Below, piece after piece: positions 56,350-64,000 of a stretch of DNA of 64,000 nt (its first letter is position 1; each line of letters opens with the position of its first letter). The stretch lies in NCBI GenBank assembly GCA_014904985.1, contig MU128973.1, forward strand, positions 62,001 to 126,000. The letters are read 5' to 3'. The translations under genes were made by a program, and so were the position numbers. The notes under the pieces were generated by a model. That model ran no database searches and was not told where the DNA came from. It saw nothing but the letters and a program-made list of their open reading frames with translations. The DNA comes from Hydnum rufescens UP504. Lineage: Eukaryota; Basidiomycota; Agaricomycetes; Cantharellales; Hydnaceae.

Positions 56350-56815
56350 TCTTGATGGACTAGAGCAAGAGAGAGAGGGCGTGTGCGTGTGCGTGGGTGT
56401 GAAATGTCAAATACATTTGTGCACATACTAGTACAAATGTCAAAAGTCAGGCAACAGGAGCATTCCTGTTACGTCAACTTGGCTAGCTTCTGTCCGAAAA
56501 GCACGAACTTCTCCATGGACAGCCTCAGATTCCGAGATAGGAAGGTCGCAAAGTACCGCGTGTTCTCTGTGAAATATGGTAGGCCCTAGATTCGATCCAT
56601 TTGGGCCTGATCTTGCCTAAGTTACTACGGGACTCTGGCCAAACACGTCCCAATCGGCACACTAGACAGGGAGAGGGGCGCCCTGGACCTTGCCTCCTGT
56701 TGACAATTGCCTGCACGTGACTGATGGTTTGCATAGCTTCTATTCTGATGTGCACGAGGCCTCAGCTTATCTTCAGGATGCAGCAACTATGTTGTACTCC
56801 ATTTCCTAGCTAATA
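56350..56815. other. Intergenic region between two G-domain loci
   Basis: The likely divergent promoter region of the GTPase gene, including GTGTGCGTGTGCGTGGGTGTG (about 56,381-56,401). No other gene is supported. Confidence 0.4.
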
Positions 56816-58346
56816 ATGCCGCTGTGCAGTTGCCAGTTCCTCCGTTGGCGACACCCTGTTCCTCCGGATACTTCAGCTAGCCCTTATACTGTGGATTCCA
56901 CTAATCCAGATAGCAGAATGTCGAGTGAGACTGCGATAGTATCAGAACCATCGCATCCCCCCAGCGTATCCCAGGACTCTGCGCTCAGGCCCACCACCGA
57001 CACGTGTCTCACCTAGGGGATTCTAGGTATCCTATGGAAGTAGGGCTCAAGTAGCGTCGTTAGGTTCAGGGTGCTCGTTGTGGGCAAAGTAAGCCACGTA
57101 GTTAGGAGTTGGAAAGTCTTCCTTGATTAATGCCGTATTCCGTGCCAAAAACGTCCCTGTGCGTGCTCCTTGCTTCCCCAAATCTCGCCTTACTTGATCC
57201 CAACGCAATAGACAACCTCCGATGAGCATGCCACTCAACGCCATAGACTCACCTTTGATGATCACCATCGAATTATTCTACCCGATGCACCAGGATTTGT
57301 TGCAGAATCTTCGAACGGTACCAGAGTTCGTTAAGAGGAGCGTGGAAGGGGAGCTCAAAGACAGCTACATGCTATTTTGTGCGTGTGACATTACCTTCTA
57401 TCCAGTATAGCCCCTTGAAATCCTCATTTCCCATGGCTCTAGACTGTGCTGCGAGATTCCTGTTGCTGGATGTCGAGTTTTTGAACAAGGCGATGAAATA
57501 CTCCTCCAGGACAATGCCAACACGGGTATATTGATCATGTTTCTTGAACCCGGTGTCCCTACACTGTACTGGTGGCGACGTATCATCCTGTATCCCAAGT
57601 TCCGATCTTTGTTGTATTCACAAAGACCAGCTTGTAATGCGGAAGAATAGTGTCCTCGGACGGCCCTTTGGTACGAGTGGGAGCGTCGACCACAGAGACT
57701 GCTGCGGAAGTCGTCAAAGTCGGGTGTGGAGGAGCCCCTCAACGTGGTAGCAGGCAATAGCGTACATGGACCGAGGTTTCTAGTGTACACTATTGGTTGG
57801 ACAACGTTTATTCTCGCCCCCGATAGAGTCCGATTTCCAGTGACGATCGAGTACCGAGACACCATCGAGAAATTGATCAACCTCAACCATGCACTCTACC
57901 GTCGGTGGTGGCCGGTCTGAAAACCCAGACACCGACCGGCGAGAGTCCTGCCGATTCAGAGCAACCGAATCTCGGGGGTTGGGTCTTCGCAGTTGCTTAA
58001 AGAGGCAGTCTCGGAACAAAGATCTCAACATCGATCGAGTGAGTCCAGTCTGTTGTATCGCTGGTCTAATGTGCATTCTGATACGATATCTTCCAGCGTC
58101 AGATCTAGACGACGCAGTGCGTGCATTTGGGAAACACAAGAGATTCTGACCTCATGCTCACCTGTTCGTTTCCATAGAGTACGTATTTGGGCTATATATT
58201 CTTCTCCGGAACCTTTACGTACATATACTAGTGGCATCCGTCTTGATGAATGCATTGGGGTCATTCATGGTGACGTCAGCGACTGGGATTTTAATGACCC
58301 AAACCATCAGGCCCTGCACGCTCCTATTTTTTGCATGGATAAATGA
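56816..58346 (+). pseudogene. Decayed G-domain GTPase
   Basis: Family landmarks are spread over three frames. VRFRVLVVGK (about 57,055-57,085), then a shift, VGKSSLINAVF-type P-loop code at about 57,107-57,150 (the strand after it reads RAKNVPV), FDDHHRIILPDAPGF (G3 region, about 57,256), EFVKRSVEGELKDSYMLF (about 57,325), VPIFVVFTK (G4, about 57,599) followed one frame away by KDQLVMRKN, and at the C-terminus DECIGVIHGDVSDWDFNDPN (about 58,243). Frameshifts between neighbours and TGA in FGKHKRF-stop (58,147) show a dead copy. The N-terminal Ser/Pro-rich frame 56,816-57,016 may belong to it. An active gene with several introns cannot fully be excluded, but the P-loop junction does not fit a normal intron. 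Confidence 0.65.
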
Positions 58347-58701
58347 CCTGACTTCCTTTGCTCTTTTCTTGCACTGTGCTCGTCGTCCCGCCCTACATCC
58401 ATGTCCATCCTTTACGTCTTGCGATGTAACCATGTACATTAGTGCCATCGATGCTATTTACCCCTCCACATCGTGCTCGCCGAAACATTGGTCTGTTCTG
58501 GATCACATGCGAGTCCCAGGTTGCAAAACGCATGAACACAATATTCAGGAGAACCGGGGGAGATCTGTCCATCTGTCAGATCAGATACAACCGTGGTCTC
58601 TACCCTCAGGCGTAGAGCTCATCCTCAAAATGAGATTAATTAGACGAGGTGGTCGGTAAAGTGATAAAAACAAACAGTACTGTACAGCCTATGTTACGCA
58701 A
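58347..58701. other. Intergenic, no gene recognised
   Basis: Between the decayed GTPase and the 3' end of the Bot1-like gene. An overlapping plus-strand frame (58,231-58,659) has no family features. Confidence 0.4.
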
Positions 58702-60046
58702 TCACGTAGTGAATTCTGGGGTCCATTGTAGTCCCTTGTATCCCGCGCTCGACTTCTTCACACTCTGATGCGGATGTTGGAATCGAGACCCCATGTCCAC
58801 AAACGTCGTACGCCTCACTTCGCGCACAGATTTTGGCGGCTTCTCCGTGTGCGTGGCGGACAGCCTCTCCTGCGCGATTTTCTCGAGCGTCGTCGGGACG
58901 ATCGGGGCCCATACAATGTGCATGTGTGGAAAAATACGGTGGGATCGTCAGCGTAAAGCGTATAGTATATATATACACCGGCACGAAAGAGAAAGAAAAA
59001 GCTCGTACCTCCCCCTCATATACCGGCTCCCAGTACAGACGTCACGTCGCTAGACGGCAGTTGTTCCCAATCGGCACTGTAGTCGAGTACTGCCGCGTCC
59101 TCTCGGGCGTCCATGGGCGGTAGCGTCTCGGACCTTTGGTGTTCAATGGGTACCTTGCTGTATACGCCTGTAGCGGATTCGAAAGCTTTTGCAAAAGCTG
59201 TTTGGAGGGGATGTTCCTTTAGGGTAGGAAAAAAGAGAAAAGTCTTATCAGCGCGGGTCGTTGGACAAATATATGCGCAAGACTTGGAAAAAAGGAGATA
59301 CAAAAGGGGATCACAAACGTGAAAGAAAAACGGTTTATAACTATAATCAGATTGTCTTCCGGAACTCTCATGTTTACCACACCGAGACGGAATAGGGGTG
59401 GGAGGGGAGATCCCAATGAAAAAAAAGGCTTCCGCAGGACAAACCTTGACATATTCAGCCTCGTGGGCTTTCAAACGGATAATCGCCTCTATCCGCTTGA
59501 TGCTGAGACTATAGCGAATAGGCAACATCCGAGGATTATAATGCTCGGGATTTGATTTCCATCTCGCAAAGATTTGATTTCGAAGGGCATCCGAAAGCGG
59601 CGGTGGAGGCTTGAAACTTGGGTTGAGAGGAAGTGGCTAGAGGACAGGCACATTCACATCCGCGTTCGCAAAAAATAAAAACAATAGTAATATCAAAAAT
59701 GAGAGCAGAGACAAGAACCGCAAAGAGGAAGATAAACTCAACCACTTCGCCACCTAGCCAGTTCGTCTTGTGGGGCTTTGTACGCGCGGCCTTCGCCTTC
59801 GAGCCATTGCCGATAGAGAATGCCCCCCTCCCGACCAATCGTGTTGCGGTCCTTATCCTTTGCGGCACGGAAACTGCCATTTCTACGGGCATCGTCTATG
59901 AATGAAGATTTTCTATCATCGCGACCAAGATCACGACCACCATCACGAGTCGAAGAGGACGAGGCAAAGGTACGCGAGAGGACTTGTCTTGAAGACGACG
60001 AGACGGCCGGGAGCCCGCGAGGAAGAAGAAATGTAAATGAAGCCAT
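58702..60046 (-). CDS. Mitochondrial small-subunit ribosomal protein mS45 / Bot1-like
   Basis: Start ATG 60,046 (MASFTFLLPRGLPAVSSSSR), a Ser/Arg-rich mitochondrial presequence. Exon 2, 59,636-59,445, carries the Bot1 core, PLPLNPSFKPPPPLSDALRN and SLSIKRIEAIIRLKAHE, exactly 64 codons. Exon 3 starts at 59,216 (EHPLQTAFAKAFESATGVY). The last exon ends at 58,702 (IVWAPIVPTTLEKIAQERLS ... WTPEFTT). The donor of exon 1 (near 59,740) and the acceptor of the last exon (near 58,930) are not clear by eye; no AG suits the latter. Bot1/mS45 belongs to the fungal mitochondrial 37S subunit and is needed for respiration. It is head-to-head with the C1D-like gene. Confidence 0.75.
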
Positions 60047-60098
60047 ACAGTAGAAAAAACTCTCCCCTGAGAACTTGTATCCGAGCTGTCGGTCCATG

Positions 60099-61063
60099 GA
60101 TCCTGGCGTTACTTTGACCTCCCTTTTTCTGCCTCTCTTGATAATCTGGAAGAGGTCCTTGAGCCCCTCATTGCCAAGACTCTATCCCAAAATACCGAAA
60201 CACTAGAAACAATCGACAAAGCGAAGCTCCAGGTGCTCGTTGCCTACGTTATTCAAGACCTCGTTCTAAGTGCGCGATCTTCGAGATCTTTTCTCCGGCA
60301 TTGACAACAGAGACAGACTCCCCATGAAAAAATAATAATAGTCTATTTGAAAACTCGCGGTTTAGATCCTGCCAAACATGCTGTTACTGAAGAATTGGTT
60401 CGCTCATACCCTGTGTAGGCTTCACACCCACAACATTTGACCTCCTGTATCGTGGTCTTGTAGAATCGAGTCAAAAGTTACTTTGAGAAGATCTCTTCAG
60501 CAGAGAACCCGCAGACACGTTCGTTTCGTTTCGTCGTGTGAGATTGTGGCTCCCTACTTGCATCACTAAAACCACCCTTCTAGGAGGATTGGCCCTCGAC
60601 AAGGCCGCCGCAAACCGGTTCATCAAAGCCGCCATAAACGAAGCCAAAGCGGCTTCCGAGGAAGCCTCATCGCATGCTGCTGCTGGACCGTCTTCCCAGC
60701 GAACCGGGAATAATGTCGATGTTGTCATCCCGTTTGGGAAGCACACCCGTTTCACGCACGTCAAACCCCCACGAAATGAACGACCCGAAAATAGCGACGA
60801 AAGCTCGGATGATGACGATAATGAGGTGAAAATAGTTGACGATGTAAAATCGCTGCGAATAGAGGAGCCAGAGGACATAGCCCCACCTCCTCCCAGAAAT
60901 CTACCCTCAGGCTCCACCAAATGGCGCAGAGCTATGGACCCATTTGCAGGTACCCCCTACTTATCATTTCGCTACTGGGGACAGGATTCCTAAGCCCTCC
61001 TTTGTCCATATAGGTTATGACGCAGATGCTCACAAGACAAACAAGAAAAAGTCAAAGGGGTAG
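60099..61063 (+). CDS. C1D/Lrp1 (Rrp47)-like nuclear exosome cofactor
   Basis: Sas10/C1D family: SLDNLEEVLEPLIAKTL and DKAKLQVLVAYVIQDLVL (exon to 60,269), then YLKTRGLDPAKHAVTEEL (60,342-60,397), NRVKSYFEKISSAENPQT (60,464-60,518), LALDKAAANRFIKAAINEA and a long acidic region with RNLPSGSTKWRRAMDPFAG (60,584-60,949), and a basic Lys-rich tail ending KKKSKG (61,014-61,063). Introns are GT-AG and phases agree through all four junctions. The first exon start is unsettled: the frame of exon 1 has no in-frame ATG after the last stop, so a short upstream exon or a base error near 60,110 is likely. The family partners Rrp6 in RNA 3'-end processing in the nucleus. Confidence 0.78.
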
Positions 61064-61825
61064 CGAGGGGACGACTCGATTGTGCAGATAATGTGCCTGC
61101 CGCCCATTTGGGCTATATATCTCTATCCGATTCCCCCCTCCATCCAGTGGCATCGCGTTGAGTGCTTTCAATGGGCTTCTGTCGGAGATCCAAGCATCGG
61201 CTGTAGAGAGACATTACTTATCACGCTCGGAATACCTGCTCTTCCGATGTCGGTCATTATTCTCTCCAAATTGCCACATCTGCCTATATAAACCCTTTTG
61301 AAAACTGTCACAGAGCCAGCGAAACGATACTGAAAACATCATGAAGATATAACTAACTTCATAAAATTCCCAGACTAATCGACGATGATTCGTAGCATTT
61401 AATTTGCCAAAGCTTCAGTTGCGGGACGATTTGTGGCCTGCACTGGCTAATACTGTACTCTCCCTCCTTCAGCGTCTTTTCGTGTCACGGAATGCTTCGT
61501 GCCGGTACTGGTGGAGATCGCGTAAACCAATATCTTCTTCTACCGCCTCCTTTGTAGCTTGAAATGCCAGGCGCAATCATCCGGTTCAGTCTGTCATGTC
61601 ACTGGTGATATACTTTCAGCTGCTGGGGCAGCGAAATCCTCAATGTGTTGTTGTGAATGTTCACCTTGCTGCTTTTTCAAGGCACAATCGGCAGGGAGGG
61701 TACAAGCAACAACTTGATTCTTAATGGTAGGACGAAGAGCACACACCCGGAAGTTTCGGGACGCGCGCCCTTCCAACGACAGATAGCGACACACAAACCC
61801 AGAACATCACAACACAGGTCTACAT
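61064..61825. other. Intergenic region
   Basis: Lies between the convergent 3' ends of the C1D-like gene and the aminotransferase gene. Short frames on both strands show no family traits. AT-rich stretches at about 61,300-61,400 could hold polyadenylation signals. Confidence 0.4.
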
Positions 61826-63913
61826 TCATTTAGCGACAAACATTATGAAGTATGGATCCAGCCACCTAAGCCTTTCTCGAGACAAACCGGTCCCACAATG
61901 GTGTACAACGCTGGTTCCCTTGGTCCTGAAATAGCTGTGGCCGAAGGTAATCATTCCCTCCTCTCGGGCCCGTTCCAGTACTCTCTCGATTGCGTCCAGA
62001 CCTGAAGCGAGTTCGGGAGGGGCCAGGGGTCACTATAGAGCACCTGCAGAAAGGACAAAGAACACGCACCCTTGTCGAGGTCCGCAAGAGGAGGCCCAAA
62101 TGAAATACGGACAAAGGGGTGACATGGCGACGAGAACAAATCGCGTCGATGAGCCGGGTTAATCTGTGCGAAAATGAAGGGGGTCAGCATCCCCGAGGAT
62201 CACGTCTGCCCCGACTGTGAATAATAACCTCGAAGAATATTCCCGGTACGACAACGGTCTTTTCTTTCAGGAGCACCTCGAAGAACGTCTGCAGGGTGAA
62301 ACAGCCTGATTATGTTTTACCATGGGGATACCACCTGTCAAGGGGTGTCCAGCACTTACAAGACCGTTATTTAGAGGATTAGGGAGATCGGAGAGGTCGA
62401 GCCAGATATAAAACGTGGCGACAGGCGGGGTTTTGACAGGTAGTCCCATCTCTGCGAGTCGCTTCAACACGTGGTTGGCATTTCATGTGGAAGTGCTTCT
62501 CTGCAGCGCAATCTACGGATTGCTCATTGAGATCAGTGCAGGCACAAAACATCTCTGGAAATATTTCTCGCCTTCTCTTCTCGAGCTCGGGAGGGCTCAA
62601 GGAGTGGGAGGGCAGCGATCTGTAGGCCGTAGATAATCAATTTAAGAAGCATTCCCCATAATGCCAGGGGTGTCATACGCACGGGTGATTCGCGCCGCCA
62701 TCCAAAAACGATCCTAATCCCCACAGAAAAAATATATGCTTGAAGTGCTGATAACACATCCGCATCCTTCACCCTCCACGCACCAGATTGTGAAAGTGCG
62801 CTAATAAGGTTCTTGGGTCCGATGACCCAAAATGTCCTCCAACCGGGGAGTCGGGAATTCTTCGTCAGTCCATTGATTATAACCACAGGGTCTTCGTTGA
62901 CATCTGGAAGCAAGCGGCGACAAACAGTCAATCGGCGTCCAGGACATAACAGAGCAGAACACCCCACCATTGACATACGCAGCGGCGGACAAGGATTTAC
63001 CGTATTCCGCTCCTTCCTTGGGGTAAACATACCAAGAATAGAACTATTTGCGGGAACGATGATGTCAATAAGCGTCCTCACCGTGAATAGACTGCATGCT
63101 CCACCTCATCGAGAATGACGGTCGTATGGGGTTTACAGAGATGAAGAAGTTTGTCTAGATCTTCCCCCTTATTTCAATCGAGGAATTTCAATATCAAATG
63201 ATCACTTGAAACTGTATGTTGCAAGAGAAAACGTACATGACAGCCTGACCCGTTAGGTTTCGCGGATTCGAGGCCACAACCACAGAGAGACCTTGGCCTT
63301 ATATATCTCTTTATAGAATCAAGGCATGACAAGCTTGTAAGAAAGTGCTGAGCATTGCAATATAGCTACGACGCTCACCCCTATCTGATCGATGTGGAGC
63401 TTGTAGTCATTCTATGCAGGCGGCAGTCACTCGTAAAGAGGCAGCACATTGATGCATTTCTGCTTTCAGGCTAGGAGAGACGACATGACGGTCAGAGGAA
63501 ACATAACAAGACCTCACGCTGTGGGGATGGGCACAAGCCTCTTGAAAACGGACAACACCTACGGTGAAACGGTCTGCTTCCATGGCACCGGTAGCAGCAG
63601 ACAATCGCCCACGTACCTCACTGTATGTGGTGTACTCGGGAACCTGGTACCCGACATACACATCTCCAATGACCGCGGCGACCCGACTCAAGCTGGCGCG
63701 TCCTCCAGGGACGACACACACATTCTCGTACGTGCACTTGCTCTCCTTGCCTTGGCGGTATTTGGCGTTGTATAAATTAGCAACCGCCTCACGAAACTTC
63801 ACACCCGCAGTGGGCGCGTACTCGTGTGCCTCTGTGGGTATCCAAAGGGAGTTGATGCGCGGAGGTGCATCGGGGAGCTCACCCGCTTCAGGGGTGCCTT
63901 GGCCTAAATTCGC
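61826..63913 (-). CDS. PLP-dependent aminotransferase (class I/II), 5' end outside window
   Basis: The first visible exon, 63,913-63,617, begins at an acceptor (TGTAG) and reads NLGQGTPEAGELPDAPPRI, HEYAPTAGVKFREAVANLYN, NVCVVPGGRASLSRVAAVIG, GYQVPEYTTYSE. A small exon (about 63,559-63,519) gives VLSVFKRLVPIPT. Further exons give ASNPRNLTGQAV (about 63,240), VVIINGLTKNSRLPGWR with the PLP-binding Lys (about 62,850), AALPLLEPSRAR (about 62,600), MGLPVKTPPVATFYIWLDL (about 62,440), TFFEVLLKEKTVVVPGIFFE (about 62,250), INPAHRRDLFSSPCHPFVRI (about 62,145) and GLDAIERVLERAREEG (about 61,990). Many short introns separate them. The order and motifs fit fold-type I aminotransferases; the substrate cannot be told. 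Exact exon limits are only partly resolved and the N-terminus is missing. Confidence 0.82.
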
Positions 63914-64000
63914 CTACATGCCATCCATGGGAAAAAAAGGGCGGGATTCAGGGCAGGTTCGAGACTGCCAGAATTCAGATACACACACCCATTCTTCGTT

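Overview
This window comes from a eukaryotic genome, most likely a mushroom-forming basidiomycete (Agaricomycetes). The evidence is short GT-AG introns of about 50-110 nt, Ty3/gypsy and Ty1/copia retroelements, a Pogo/Fot1 DNA transposon, and a right-hand gene cluster with fungal families (Bot1-type mitoribosomal protein, C1D/Lrp1 exosome cofactor, AIG1/TrmE-like G-domain GTPases, a PLP aminotransferase). I cannot name the species from sequence alone. No rRNA or tRNA gene or CRISPR array was recognised.

Layout. (1) 1-28,370: three nested palindromic elements (called I, II and III here). Each is built from outward-facing, repeated exon+intron modules. Every module has a hairpin at the exon end (P2, CCACACACCCGC type) just before the splice donor, and a second hairpin inside the intron (P1, GCAAAAAGAGCAGC type). 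The structure has been invaded by a Pogo/Fot1 transposon (1,427-4,399), by element II itself (5,859-11,074, inserted in element I), by a 672-bp TIR element (12,848-13,519) and by a 12.8-kb gypsy retrotransposon (14,958-27,799). Removing the insertions restores the palindromes. (2) 28,503-40,858: a gypsy chromovirus with 5-bp target duplications and a large extra gene 3' of pol, itself split by a foreign solo LTR. (3) 40,859-48,700: retroelement debris, including decayed LTRs, a copia gag and interleaved inverted repeats. (4) about 48,700-54,900: a minisatellite of about 75 bp whose every unit carries splice donor, branch-like and acceptor motifs on the minus strand. (5) 54,988-64,000: ordinary gene space, with an intact G-domain GTPase (-), a decayed G-domain relative (+), Bot1/mS45 (-), C1D/Lrp1 (+) and an aminotransferase (-, running off the window).

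How it fits together. Internal stops in the transposon genes are almost all TGA at positions where the family normally has Arg, which points to CGA-to-TGA decay by cytosine methylation. Element II is CpG-rich and looks younger than I and III. The most unusual content is the repeated, hairpin-bearing intron modules: they occur in both the palindromic elements and, in simpler form, the minisatellite. Both hairpins show compensating base changes between copies, which argues that pairing is maintained. I do not recognise this element class, and no protein function can be assigned to its exons.
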